Positions 51,166 through 61,574 of a stretch of DNA of 64,000 nt are shown here, one piece after another (position 1 is the first letter of the stretch; the number at the start of each line of letters is the position of its first letter). A model generated the notes under the pieces. That model saw nothing but the letters and a program-made list of their open reading frames with translations, did not search any database and was not told the DNA's origin. This DNA comes from Rhipicephalus microplus (taxonomy: Eukaryota > Arthropoda > Arachnida > Ixodida > Ixodidae), in contig NC_134704.1 of NCBI RefSeq assembly GCF_043290135.1, forward strand, positions 15,392,001 through 15,456,000, read 5' to 3'. Position numbers and translations under genes: made by a program.

Positions 51166-52475
51166 GTGATTAGTCTATCATTTAACCGTCTTTCACTTTA
51201 AACACGCAACTGCTGTGTTCACGTTAAGTTCTCATTAATTGTCATTATCTTCACTTACACCACTCCTCACCCATCCAGCTGACTTAAGGGTAGCAAAACT
51301 AGTTCAGTCACCGTCCTTCGTCTCTCTGTACATTGGTTAAACACTTTTCACCTACTAAACCTACAAAAACATATTTAAAGAACTGATTTAGCACAAACAT
51401 CTGCATCTGCTGGCCGGCAGCTATAATATGATGTAGTAAAAAAGCTTTATTTAAAGCGCGAAGGTGAAAAGAAAACGTATTTATTAAGCATAACTGGCTC
51501 TTGTTCTGTCAGTAGCGTTTTTTTTCTTAGTCTAAGTACTTAGCAGTAACATTCACTGTGAAGATTTCAAGCCACTTTCGTGGGTAAAGATTGAGTTTGC
51601 CACTTTTTCTTAGCCGTATACTTATATGCGTTTCTGCCACGAATGTCAGTCGTCCCCGCATTTATATCTGTGCAAACAAACTGTAGAGTTAGTCGGCCTT
51701 CGAATTAAATATGAGCGCTCAGGGTTTTATCAAATGCACCAAAAAGATCGCTATGCGGATATTTACAGGAATTAAACCCACGACAGCGTTTTCAGTAGCA
51801 CGATGCTGCAATCAGCAACACCACCTCCCTTTACCTCCCTGTTCAAGATAAAACTTATTCGTTTGTCTACCCTCCTTCTTGATCGTTTGTATGGCGTGAA
51901 CAGGGGTGTAGTCGATGAACGTTATAAAGCGCTTGAAAAGGTGCACTTTTGTTTCATAATTGCAATACATTCCTCTTTCATTTTTTTATGTTAGTTCCGC
52001 CTAGTGACCGGAAGTATTTCCTACGAGAGCCACTCTGTACATCCTTAAAGGACAGCATGTAGTTACCTTCTCTATAAGGGTGCAGTGAACTCATGATGTT
52101 GAGCGGCTTATTCACGCTTGCCTATACTCCAAAAGCCGACCTCACTGAGCTAGCGTGCACATTAGGGTCATGGGATTATAGGACATAACGAGCCTCCCAC
52201 ACTTGGTCTAATAGGTCATGACCTTTTATTTTTTTAAGCCTCGCCAGGCATACCTATATCCTTACACGTTCCAGTAGGCGTCCAATTAACGACGTTTTTC
52301 TTCCGTAAAAGCTGCATCGATTGGTCGACTCCAGAAATAGGTATGCTGAGTATAGGGCACGAACAAATAATTAGTTTTTTTTAGTATCGGTGTTCGCATG
52401 CAGAAACGCATAGCCAGAAGTGTTCTCGAGGGGGGGGGGTGGACCCATTTTGTGTATCTTCATTTGCGTGTTTTT
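51166..52475. other. No gene seen
   Basis: AT-rich. No supported gene. Confidence 0.4.
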
Positions 52476-52489
52476 ATACATATATGCGT

Positions 52490-53020
52490 CCCCGCAGGGG
52501 CGCCTGCGCAAGTAGGTGTTTGGTGTGTAGCGACACCACGGACCCGAGCTAACGGGGGAGTTTCTCCTCCCTCCCACGCCTAGCCGTGCGTGGCTTTGCC
52601 GTGTCCGGGGAAAAGGGGATCCTGGGGGTTGAGCCAATGCTGGGTGATTGGACCTTTAAGGCCCCCCGGCAGAGGCAACACACCCCTTTGGCCCCGGCTT
52701 CACGTAGACGGCACCCCTGGGCTGACCCACCCAGGGGAAATCGGTAGTCGCCTTTTCCTATTTCTCTCTCTCTCTACATCTTAGTCTTTTCTCGTCTTTA
52801 AATCTATCCTGTCTTCTTCTCTCTTCCATTTACTTCCGATTTTTCCTGGCAGCAAGGGTAAACCTTGTGTATGTGCTCTGTCTTGGGCACAATATATTTG
52901 GTTATAGCGGCTGTGTACAACTGACGTTGACATGCCTCATATAAATTTAGGACTTGTCACGTCCCCGTGTTGGGCTCCATGGTGGGCGGCTGGCATGGCT
53001 GCCGAACTCATATTTAGTTT
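52490..53020 (+). promoter_or_regulatory. LINE 5' UTR
   Basis: Starts CCCCGCAGGGGCGCCTG (a short hairpin) and contains CACCCCTGGGCTGACCCACC and a CTCTCTCTCT run. An internal promoter would be expected for the family but cannot be demonstrated here. Confidence 0.6.
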
Positions 53021-54334
53021 ATGGCTTTTTCTTCTCTCCCTTCATTGCACGATCGTCCTCTCCCGAAGAGAGGGCGCACCAAAGACTTTTGCAATTATTT
53101 CAGCAAACCGAAAGAAACCTTTCCCCGCTACCATGTAATCCGTTGTGAAACCGCTGAAAAGAACGCCAGAACTATTTCGCCTTTCGTTGTTTCCAAATGC
53201 CTCACCACTACACTTGGACCAGGTTACCAGGCTACAAGAATGGCCAGTGGGGATCTCCTCCTCGAGGTAAAAAGTCAGAACCAGTATGAAAAGCTCTCAA
53301 AACTAGAATCGTTTGGAAACATACCTATATCAATTACACCACACCGCTCACTCAACACTTCCCGAGGCGTTGTATCTGATCAAGACTTGCTTGACCTGAC
53401 TGAAGGTGAGCTCCTCGAGGGCTGGAAGGACCAGCATGTGACACAAGTACAAAGAATCAAAATTAGGCGTGATAAGAAGGAAATCCCAACAAAACACATA
53501 ATTGTGACATTTTGCACCAGTACCCTGCCTGAACATCTCGAAACAGGATACTTGAAGTTGAATGTGAGACCCTACATTCCCAACCCACGACGTTGCTTCA
53601 AATGCCAGCGTTTTGGTCCCGGCTCTCAGAGTTGCCGCGGCCAACTCACCTGCGGAAAGTGTGCCACCACAGGACACGCTACGGACGAGTGTAAGGTGGA
53701 GGATGGGGCCCACTGCGCAAACTGCGATGGTGCCCATCCCGCATACTCCCGAACCTGTCCAACATGGAAAAAGGAAAAATGAATTGTTACAATCAAAATC
53801 ACACAAAACATTACTTTCCGAGAAGCCCGTCAACAAGTATCTGGTCTTTTCACAAACAAACCATCGTTCGCCGAAGTAGTGCAACAGGGGGCAGCACTAC
53901 AACGGCCTGCGGCAACTGCCCATGCAAGGCACAGTGTTCCCAGGTGGTCGCCAATGCCCCCACCCACGGCAGGAACAGCCAAGGCTGCCCTGCCACTCGT
54001 CCCCACGGCGACAACCACGGCCGCTGCAAGCTCTTGCAGCGGCCAGAGTATCCCAGCACCAAAGGAGGTTCCTTCGACCTCTAGCCCAAGAGGACCGAAG
54101 GTTTCGCCCCCCGAGGTGAAGGACACCCCAGGGTCGGCCGATATGAAGGCCTCGTCTCCCCAGGCGAGGTCCCAAGCCCAAAACATCAGCTCGCAAATGC
54201 GGGCACGCAGTGCCTCTGAGGAGGCAATGGACATCATGGTACCCCTGGTGCAGAAAGATCGGCGTAGCTCCCTGGAGCGCGCCAAAAGAAATAAAAAGCC
54301 AATAACGGGGCCCGGCGATGGCCCTGTTCTTTGA
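53021..54334 (+). pseudogene. LINE ORF1: RNA-binding zinc-knuckle protein with one in-frame stop
   Basis: One reading frame of 438 codons, broken only by TGA at 53780-53782 (codon 254); the same frame resumes directly afterwards. Residues about 20-185 look like the RRM-like RNA-binding part of I-group ORF1. Three Cys-rich knuckles follow: residues 192-205 (CFKCQRFGPGSQSC), 211-224 (CGKCATTGHATDEC) and 232-246. The first knuckle has Pro or Gly where the zinc-binding His is expected. The C-terminal part is Pro/Ala/Ser-rich and ends in a basic stretch. ORF1 proteins coat the LINE RNA and act as nucleic-acid chaperones. ORF1 stops 69 bp before ORF2 begins. Confidence 0.88.
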
Positions 54335-54403
54335 GTCTTAACGCTTAGCTTAAGAAGCAGACAGACCTATTTTCCTTACACACAGCACTACGTTACCTCC
54401 AAT

Positions 54404-55819
54404 ATGGCAACACAAATAATACATTGGAACGTCAGAGTGCTCCTTAGAAACCTCGATGATGTTCAAGAGCTCTTTTGCAAACATTCGCCGAAAGTGCTGT
54501 GCGTACAGGAAACTCATTTAAAATCTAAAAACACGAATTTTTTGCGTCGGTATGTTCTCTTCCGAAAGGATAGAGATGATGCTGCGGCATCATCCGGTGG
54601 TGTAGCCATTATTGTTAATCAAAAAGTAGCATGCACACATTTACCACTGCAAACAACACTAGAGGCAGTGGCTGTTCGAGCAGTTCTTTTCAACAAGCTC
54701 GTCACCATCTGCTCTCTGTACATACCCCCTCACCACCGTCTTGGAAAACTAGAATTCGAGTCCTTAATAGACCAACTACCCAAACCTTACCTGGTCCTTG
54801 GTGACCTGAATGCTCATAGCAGTCTATGGGGTGATTCTCGCTGCGATGCACGAGGTCGTCTCATTGAACAGTTCCTTTTTTTCCTCCGGTGCCTGTCTGT
54901 TGAATAGGAAAGAGGCAACATATTGTAACCTTGCCAACAAAACCTACTCTTCCATAGATCTCAGCATCGCATCTCCTTCACTTGTACCATTACTCCAATG
55001 GAAAGTTCTAAATAATCCCTACGGAAGTGACCATTTTCCTGTTGTTTTGAGTACACAAACATCATACGAACGTCCTCCACGAGTTCCCAAATGGCTTATA
55101 CACAAAGCCGACTGGGAACAGTTTCATAACAATGCTCAGTTATGTTGGACTGACATATGTGGACTAAGCATAGATGAAGCTGTGCAGTACTTCACAGCTC
55201 TGCTTATTAACGCAGGAGCCAAATGCATCCCACAAACATCTGGACAGCCCGGCAAGCGACACGTCCCATGGTGGAACACAGAGTGTCGTAATGCGCGAAA
55301 GGAACAGAACAGGGCATGGAGGTTGCTGCGAAACTCGCCGACAGCGCAAAACCTTGAGAGCTTTAAGAAAATAAAGTCTCAAGGCAGGAGAACGCGTCGG
55401 CAGGCCAGAAGAGAAAGCTGGCAGAAGTTTTTGTCAGGAATCAATTCATACACACAGGAGGCTAAAGTCTGGAACATGGTCGGTAGGATAGCAGGAAAAC
55501 AAGTACACACACTTCCACTCGTAAACAGGGTGATACCTTGGAAGATCAGGCATACTTCCTCGGTGCACACTTTGAACGGATATCCAGCTCGTCCCACTAT
55601 ACCGACACTTTTCAAAAATACAGAACAAGAATAGAAAAGCAGAAACTCGAACACAAATCCACTAGATACGAGGCGTATAACCAAGCTTTCAGTCTAGCTG
55701 AGCTCCGAACATCTCTAAACTCCTGCAGTACTTCTGCCCCAGGTTCTGACCGTGTGGTGTATCAAATGTTAAAAAACCTACCAGCCAAAACACGAAAAAC
55801 CTTACTTTGTTTATACAAT
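54404..55819 (+). pseudogene. LINE ORF2, 5' part: AP-like endonuclease and linker, two frameshifts
   Basis: ATG 54404 opens an APE-type endonuclease: HWNVR with Asn9, CVQETHL with Glu36, VLGDLNAH at residues 132-138, and SDHFPVV near 55035. Frame is lost at a T7 run (54876-54882, one base too many) and regained after a one-base loss near 55530. Each side reads cleanly, so both lesions are recent or sequencing errors. The segment then enters the N-terminal reverse-transcriptase region and is cut at 55819 by the LTR element. In the intact element the endonuclease nicks the target to prime reverse transcription. Confidence 0.9.
55815..55819 (+). repeat. 5-bp TSD of the LTR element (left)
   Basis: ACAAT, repeated at 58930-58934. 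Removing the LTR element and one copy restores continuous reverse-transcriptase coding sequence. Confidence 0.92.
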
Positions 55820-55998
55820 TGTTAGTGGACAAACAAGAACGTTAACTCCCTTCCGCGTAGGACCGTGAACTCGTGTATATATATATGAGTTTATGTTGTG
55901 TGTATCCCCTTGTCCGTCTTCGTGTATATAAAAGTCTCTCGTTGTCATCGAACGTCCTCTGTCCTCATCTGGCTAACCTGCGCCCACAGTTGCCCACA
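55820..55998 (+). repeat. 5' LTR
   Basis: Contains GTATATATATATGAG and, further on, GTATATAAAAG at about 55923-55933, a good TATA box. A transcript start about 25-30 bp later would be expected. Confidence 0.93.
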
Positions 55999-56003
55999 AA
56001 TTT

Positions 56004-56021
56004 TGGCGAGCCTGCCAGGAT
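56004..56021 (+). promoter_or_regulatory. Primer-binding site
   Basis: TGGCGAGCCTGCCAGGAT begins 5 bp after the LTR. It is complementary to a tRNA 3' end finishing in CGCCA; the sequence is close to the 3' end of animal tRNA-Arg, judged from memory. Confidence 0.65.
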
Positions 56022-56069
56022 AGGTCGGCCTTACCTTCTTGCCGAGAGCCAGACGGGCGGGACGAACCG

Positions 56070-56174
56070 ATGGATTTAGAGAAATTGCACGCGATAGGAA
56101 CAGACATGGGTCTAACAGGATCGGCACTTAACATCTTTCACTTGAGAATTGGTCGCGCACAGGATGCCTGTTAA
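56070..56174 (+). pseudogene. Broken gag-like N-terminus
   Basis: ATG 56070 opens 34 codons (MDLEKLHAIGTDMGL...) resembling the start of Gag in arthropod Ty3/gypsy-type elements, ending at TAA 56172-56174. The coding potential continues in another frame from 56149. Confidence 0.5.
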
Positions 56175-57111
56175 CGTGCAGAGACTGCTTTGTATTGGAG
56201 AGGAGGTCGGGTGGTCTTGCGCCGACTTAGAGCGAATGTTGCAAGAAGACCTTGAAGAGGAACATAGGAGGATTGATTTTGAACTGCGGTACATGTGCAA
56301 AAATGACAATGAGCGTGTGCGTTTGCGACAGGAACGCGAGAAGCTGTTGTCTGAGATCAGCACAGCTATCTTGGAAATCCGAGAGATTGCAACTAGGGTA
56401 GTGCTTAAGGATGTTAATGAAGAGGACCAAGTCGATCCTCTCAATGATGAGATAGTTATCCATGATGCTGACACAAGTCTGTCAGGTACACTCGAAAAAG
56501 TGCATGTCGGAGAACGTGATGATGTGGCTCTTGGTACACGATCTGCAAATGAATGTGTTAAGCAGACATATGATGGCATTGAAGGTGACATAAGTATGGA
56601 GCAGCATGGTCTCTGCAGTGTTCAGGTGAAACCTCTCGGCCAAAGAAAGAGCACGTCATGCGTATCTGAGACTCTTGCTTCGGAGCCCAACGAAAAGCGA
56701 GTGGCAATGACAAACTCTAAAATAGAGCTAGAAGATGATCATAATTCGAGCAAGAGGGGCCGGAACTCCAAACGTAGTAGTGGAGGTAGGAACGCTGTGA
56801 GCCGACAACATGGTACTCCGTACCGTGCGGAGGCGCACCAACTTCAAGACAACCGAAAGATGTGGCGTGCTTTGGACTGCGTAGCTTGGCGCTCGGACCG
56901 AAATGTTTGGATTGAATACTGCTCCATCTATATGAACATCGAGAAGCCACCGCGGTACACAGAAGCACATAGGAAGAAAGAACTCTGGTTCTGCGCTAGT
57001 ACGTGGAAGAAAAGGAGGAAGAGTACAAACCTAGTTGACCGATTCCGAACTGAACTGCGACACAATGGACTTCGAACTAGATGCATAACAACAACAAAGG
57101 TACCAAGCTAA
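56149..57111 (+). CDS. 320-codon ORF of unknown function in the LTR element
   Basis: The frame is open for 320 codons; the start shown is the first in-frame initiator-type codon (TTG), and the first ATG in frame is 56161. Residues about 15-80 are charged and probably coiled-coil (LERMLQEDLEEEHRRIDFEL, ERVRLRQEREKLL), as in the N-terminal part of gag-like proteins. An acidic middle follows, then a basic NLS-like stretch (SKRGRNSKRSSGGRN) and a Trp/Cys-rich C-terminal region (MWRALDCVAWRSDRNVW, then ELWFCASTWKKRRKS). No zinc knuckle, protease or polymerase motif is visible. It may be a degenerate gag or a captured sequence. Function unknown. Confidence 0.55.
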   Translation: MVAHRMPVNVQRLLCIGEEVGWSCADLERMLQEDLEEEHRRIDFELRYMCKNDNERVRLRQEREKLLSEISTAILEIREIATRVVLKDVNEEDQVDPLNDEIVIHDADTSLSGTLEKVHVGERDDVALGTRSANECVKQTYDGIEGDISMEQHGLCSVQVKPLGQRKSTSCVSETLASEPNEKRVAMTNSKIELEDDHNSSKRGRNSKRSSGGRNAVSRQHGTPYRAEAHQLQDNRKMWRALDCVAWRSDRNVWIEYCSIYMNIEKPPRYTEAHRKKELWFCASTWKKRRKSTNLVDRFRTELRHNGLRTRCITTTKVPS

Positions 57112-57260
57112 AGGCATTCCTATATTCTTCAACACTTCAACACCGGGAAGCACGTGACAGCGTTCGAAGCAGCGAAGCGGGCAAGGACAAACGGTTCTTG
57201 GCTGGACGATCGGTCCGGGGTACTAGGCGACGTCCTCTAGGTTCTGTACTGTCCTGGATT

Positions 57261-57480
57261 CCGGCTGGGTGACTGGCCCAGGAACCAGGCGATCCGCTGC
57301 TGTTCCGGCTGCCGTTCCTGACAGCTGCACAACCGGTGAATGAGGCCTCGACTCCGGCTTGGTGACTGGCCCAGGGACCAGGCGAGGTTCTGCTGTTTCG
57401 GCTGCCGTCCCGAGTGGTTACGAGTTCCCGTTTGCTGTGGGCCGCTGGTCCTGCTGCCGTTCCGGGTGGCTGGCACGACC
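57261..57480 (+). repeat. Imperfect GC-rich tandem repeat, about 93 bp
   Basis: CCGGCTGGGTGACTGGCCCA at 57261 recurs as CCGGCTTGGTGACTGGCCCA near 57354, with CTGCCGTTCC-like segments after each. Part of the LTR element interior. Confidence 0.6.
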
Positions 57481-57874
57481 CAGGTGTGCTACTGGGACGA
57501 ACGCGGCGGCTGAGAGCTGTTGCTCGAGGGCGGAGCTTCCAAGCGACCGCTACCCTCCTGCTGCTACGGCGGCAGAATGCCGTGAGATGGCGTGGGCCAA
57601 CTCATGTTGAAGACGTCAACGGGACAGACATGTCATGGGAGCGATCGGCGTCCAAGCCCAATCAAAAAACGGCGAGAGACGTCTAAGTGAGAGATTTCGC
57701 ATAGAACTGCATTTGACAGACCATGTTAGAGTTGATTCATTAATAGTTGCTTTTTCCATGTAAATATATTTTTTTGTGTGTGTACACAAAGAACTCATGA
57801 CGCGAGTAATACGCGTTGTCTACTCTATGAACATGCCTACCCTTTTTACCCCACCGTTTCGCTGTTCTAGAACT

Positions 57875-57890
57875 GGGGGGAAGATGTGGT
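57875..57890 (+). other. Internal polypurine-tract/LTR-start-like junction
   Basis: GGGGGGAAGA is followed at once by TGTGGTAAAA, the arrangement seen at the polypurine tract/3' LTR boundary of LTR retrotransposons. It lies 866 bp before the true 3' LTR and has no counterpart in the flanking LTRs, which suggests the interior is a mosaic of two elements. Confidence 0.4.
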
Positions 57891-58078
57891 AAAAAACGCT
57901 GCCCTGGAAAGTGTGCGTCATGCTTTGACGTAGAAAATCGGTGTGCGGGGCCGATTTATTATTTCAAGGTGCGCGGGAATCATCATGATGGTGATAGCGG
58001 TAAAACTATGAGCGCGCCTATGCGCGTGCTCGTGCGCGTACCACGTGAAAAAGCTCTCGAGCCACGGGGACAGCTCGG

Positions 58079-58470
58079 CTAACCCAAGAGAGCAGAGAGC
58101 AAGGACAAGTTCGGGCCACGCCCCGGCTGCTCGTTCTGACCCTCCGTGTCCGGGCCTCGTCCCGGCGTTGAAGTCCTCGGGTGCCTCCTGGACTGGGCAT
58201 CGCCCCACCTAACCCCAGAGAGCAGAGAGCAAGGACAAGTTCGGGCCACGCCCCGACTGCTCGTTCTGACCCTCCGTGTCCGGGCCTCGTCCCGGCGTTG
58301 AAGTCCTCGGGTGCCTCCTAGACTGGGCATCGCCCCACCTAACCCCAGAGAGCAGAGAGCAAGGACAAATTCGGGCCACGCCCCGGCTGCTCGTTCTGAC
58401 CCTCCGTGCCCGGGCCTCGTCCCGGCGTTGAAGTCCTCGGGTGCGTTCTGGACTGGGCATCGCCCCACCT
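58079..58470 (+). repeat. 130-bp tandem triplication
   Basis: Three copies starting at 58079, 58209 and 58339, each beginning CTAACCC(A/C)AGAGAGCAG and ending CTGGGCATCGCCCCAC, with only a few differences. They produce the repetitive Arg/Gly-rich minus-strand frames, which I do not regard as genes. Confidence 0.93.
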
Positions 58471-58750
58471 CGCTCACACGTTGGTCTGAAGCGGCGTTCG
58501 TCACGGCCAGCTGCTGTTCTGGTCTCTGAGCGAGACGCTGTCCCAGGTCTGTTCGCGGCAGTCGGCGACACGCTGTTCTCGGTCGTGTACAGGCAAGCCC
58601 AGGCGTTGACCACCGTACTGGGATGCCCCTGGCGGTTATCTTCTAGACCGGGCCCCGCCTCGGTACGAACTCCGCAAGCGCAAGGCACACCGCGTTCTGA
58701 CTACCAGAGAGCTCAAGGTCAAGCGCAACGTTCACGCCCCAAGAGTAGAA

Positions 58751-58929
58751 TGTGAGTGGACAAACAAGAACGTTAACTCCCTTCCGCGTAGGACCGTGAA
58801 CTCGTGTATATATATATGAGTTTATAGTGTGTGTATCCCCTTGTCCGTCTTCGTGTATATAAAAGTCTCTCGTTGTCATCGAACGTCCTCTGTCCTCATC
58901 TGGCTAACCTGCGCCCACAGTTGCCCACA
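58751..58929 (+). repeat. 3' LTR
   Basis: Same length as the 5' LTR. Differences are TGTGAG for TGTTAG at the start and TTTATAG for TTTATGT in the middle. A weak purine run AAGAGTAGAA (58741-58750) precedes it as polypurine tract. Confidence 0.93.
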
Positions 58930-58934
58930 ACAAT
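58930..58934 (+). repeat. 5-bp TSD of the LTR element (right)
   Basis: ACAAT, matching 55815-55819. Confidence 0.92.
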
Positions 58935-61228
58935 GCTATCTGGTTTTCTGGCACTATCCCTACCTCCTGGAAAGAGGCTATTATTATTCCCATTTTGAAA
59001 GAGGGCAAGGACCCTTCTTTAGCTTCAAGCTATAGACCTATTGCACTTACAAGCTGCTTGTGCAAAGTCTTCGAAAAAATGATTAACTGCCGACTTGTAC
59101 ATATCCTTGAAACAAACAATTTGCTCGACCCATTTCAGTGCGGGTTTCGAGAAAGTAGATCCACCACAGACCACCTTGTTCGTACCGAGGCACAGATCAG
59201 AGACGCCTTCGTCCATAAACAGTATTTTCTCTCTGTGTTCCTCGATATCGAAAAGGCTTATGATACAACATGGCGTTTTGGAATTCTAAGAGACCTGTCC
59301 CACCTTGGTGTGCGCAGAAGAATGTTTCATATAATCGAAAGTTACCTGTCAAACCGGACATTCCGTGTCCGTGTGGGCAGTGTTCTCTCCCAAACATTTG
59401 TCCAGGAAACAGGCGTGCCACAAGGTGGTGGGCTTAGTTCCACACTTTTTATTATCAAAATGAATTCTTTGCACTTGTCCATCCCCCGCAATATGTTCTA
59501 CTGTACATATGTCGACGACGTTCAGCTTGGCTTCAAGTCATGCAACTTGGCAATGTGTGAGCGGCAGGTTCAGCTGGGCTTAAACAAGGTCTCCAAATGG
59601 GCAGATGAAAACGGATTTCGACTTAACCCACAAAAAAGCACGTGTGTCTTGTTCTCTCGAAAGAGAGGCATGCACTCTGAACCTGACATTCGACTGAACG
59701 AGCAACGTCTGTCCGTCAAAGCCGAACATAAATTCTTAGGCTTAATCTTGGACAACAAGCTGACCTTCGTACCACACATCAAGAATTTAAAAACAGAATG
59801 TTTAAAAGCCATGAATGTTATAAAAGTTTTGTCACGGACTACTTGGGGTAGTGATAGGCAATGCCTCATAAATCTGTATCGAACCCTCATTCGCACCCGC
59901 TTAGATTATGGGGCCGTTGTTTATCAGTCTGCAACTCAAAGTGCTTTGAAGATGCTGCACCCCGTGCACCATTTGGGCATCCGCCTTTCTACGGGTGCTT
60001 TTCGCACCAGCCCCGTAGAAAGCCTTTATGTTGAGTCAAATGAGTGGTCGCTTCATCTGCAGAGAACTTATATGTCCTTTGTTTATTTCCTTAAGGTGAA
60101 AGCAGATAAGAAGCACCCCTCATACTCTACTATTAATGATTTGTCGAGCTCATTTCTGTTTCAAAACAGGCCTTCGATGAGGCAGCCCTTCTCAGTTCGC
60201 CTGAAAAGTCTAGCTGAGGAAACTGGAGCCTCACTAGAACACACTTTAATGGCTCCTGTAGCATATCCGCCACCGTGGCAATGGCAGACTATAGACTGCA
60301 ATGTGTCCTTTCTAGAAGTTACAAAACATGCGCCTATCGCCCATATCCGAACATACTTCCTAGAACTTCAACACAAATACACACGTCCTGAGTTCTTTAC
60401 AGATGCTTCCAAGTCCAACTCCTCTGTGTCCTACGCTGCTGTCGGCCCATCCTTTTCGGATGCTGGCCCTCTACACCCAGGCACAAGTATCTTCACAGCA
60501 GAAGCTTACGCGATACTTTTGGCAGCTAAACACATCAAACAATTACAAATACAAAAAGCAGTAATTTATACAGACTCCCTCAGTGTGGTAACGGCTCTGC
60601 ACAGTCTTAAAAAACAAAAAAAAACCCGGTCCTTGTCTCACTTTACTCCATTTTTTGGACACTCAACCAACATGTTGTAGTGTGCTGGGTGCCAGGGCAC
60701 CGTGAGATCCAAGGCAACGTGAGGGCGGATCAGCTCGCTGCATCCGTCCACAAAAACACTGCCCCTACACGCATATCAATCCCGGTCCTTGATCTGAAGC
60801 CGTCTCTCAAACGAAACCTCAGGGACTACTGGCAGAGCAAGTGGTATAAACACACACAAAACAAACTACACGTTATCAAGCCACACCTTGGCCATTGGTC
60901 ACCAGTATCAAAATCTCGTCTAACAGAGGTAACACTAACAAGACTCGAGATAGGGCACACATACACGACACACACACATCTTTTGTCCGGTGGTGATCCA
61001 CCACTGTGTGACAATTGTGGTGAGGCATTGACAGTTCTTCATGTTTTAATCCAATGTAAACAGCTAGACACTCTAAGAAGAAGACACTTTCCATTACCCT
61101 ACCGACAACATATACCATTACACCCCGCAATGTTTGTCGGTAGGGAACCACTTTTCACCCATAAATCATTGTTAGTTTTTTTAAGAGATGTCAATTTTTA
61201 CTATGTAATATACCCAGGCATTGCGTAG
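58932..61228 (+). pseudogene. LINE ORF2, 3' part: reverse transcriptase, RNase H, C-terminal zinc motif
   Basis: Coding sequence resumes right after the duplication. From the first ATG at 58995: motif A FLDIEKAYDTTW (Asp near residue 84), motif B TGVPQGGGLSS, and catalytic YVDD at residues 172-175. RNase H follows, with FTDASK (Asp470), TAEAYA (Glu503) and YTDSLS (Asp527). The frame is lost at an A9 run (60616-60624) and continues at 60680-61228 with CWVPGHREIQGN..ADQLA and a Cys-Cys-His-Cys tail (CDNCGEALTVLHVLIQC). Catalytic residues are all kept, so this copy decayed recently. The enzyme copies LINE RNA at the nicked target. Confidence 0.92.
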
Positions 61229-61560
61229 CGTGACCTCTCAAGAGAGGTTGCTGCTGCAGTGATTACATTTAAAAGCACTTGCCTCGCAGCCCTTGGACAC
61301 AAGGGCACTGATGAGGCACGTGTGCTAGTGCCAAATATTTTTACATGTTTTTATTATCAAAATCTCTGTCACCCCTTTTAATATGCATATCACGCCACTG
61401 TCATGATCTTAACACTTATGTTTTTACCCGCATTATCGCGAGGAATTGTAAGGCCCCTATACAGCCACGCAACATATCATTGTCTCATCTCTACTCATCG
61501 AAATGGCGTTCTTTGGCCATCAATTGGCCCTTGCGCCACAAAGTACCACACATCATCATC
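61229..61560 (+). other. LINE 3' UTR and ATC tail
   Basis: Includes GACCTCTCAAGAGAGGTTGC, a perfect stem-loop-like sequence straight after the stop codon, and ends in CATCATCATC abutting the right target duplication. Confidence 0.85.
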
Positions 61561-61574
61561 ATACATATATGCGT

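Larger units (their letters stand above)
55820..58929 (+). mobile_element. Non-autonomous LTR retrotransposon nested in the LINE
   Basis: Two 179-bp direct LTRs (55820-55998 and 58751-58929) begin TG, end CA and differ at about three positions. The 5-bp duplication is ACAAT. A primer-binding site follows the 5' LTR. The 2.75-kb interior has a broken gag-like start, a 320-codon open frame, GC-rich imperfect repeats (57261-57480) and a 130-bp triplication. No protease, reverse transcriptase, RNase H or integrase is present, so it would have to be mobilised by a related complete element. LTR similarity of about 98% indicates a recent insertion. Confidence 0.92.
52490..61560 (+). mobile_element. 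Near full-length I-group LINE, interrupted by an LTR element
   Basis: ATACATATATGCGT flanks the element at 52476-52489 and 61561-61574. Within lie a GC-rich 5' UTR, ORF1, ORF2 and a 3' UTR ending in an ATC repeat. Subtracting the nested 3110-bp LTR element and its 5-bp duplication leaves about 5.96 kb, a normal length for an intact I-type LINE. RNase H in ORF2 and three zinc knuckles in ORF1 point to the I group; the exact clade was not resolved. Damage is limited to one stop in ORF1, three frameshifts in ORF2 and the LTR insertion. Confidence 0.93.

Noticed and set aside
58018..58688. Arg/Gly-rich repetitive minus-strand frames up to 159 codons
   Set aside because: Produced by the 130-bp triplication inside the LTR element.
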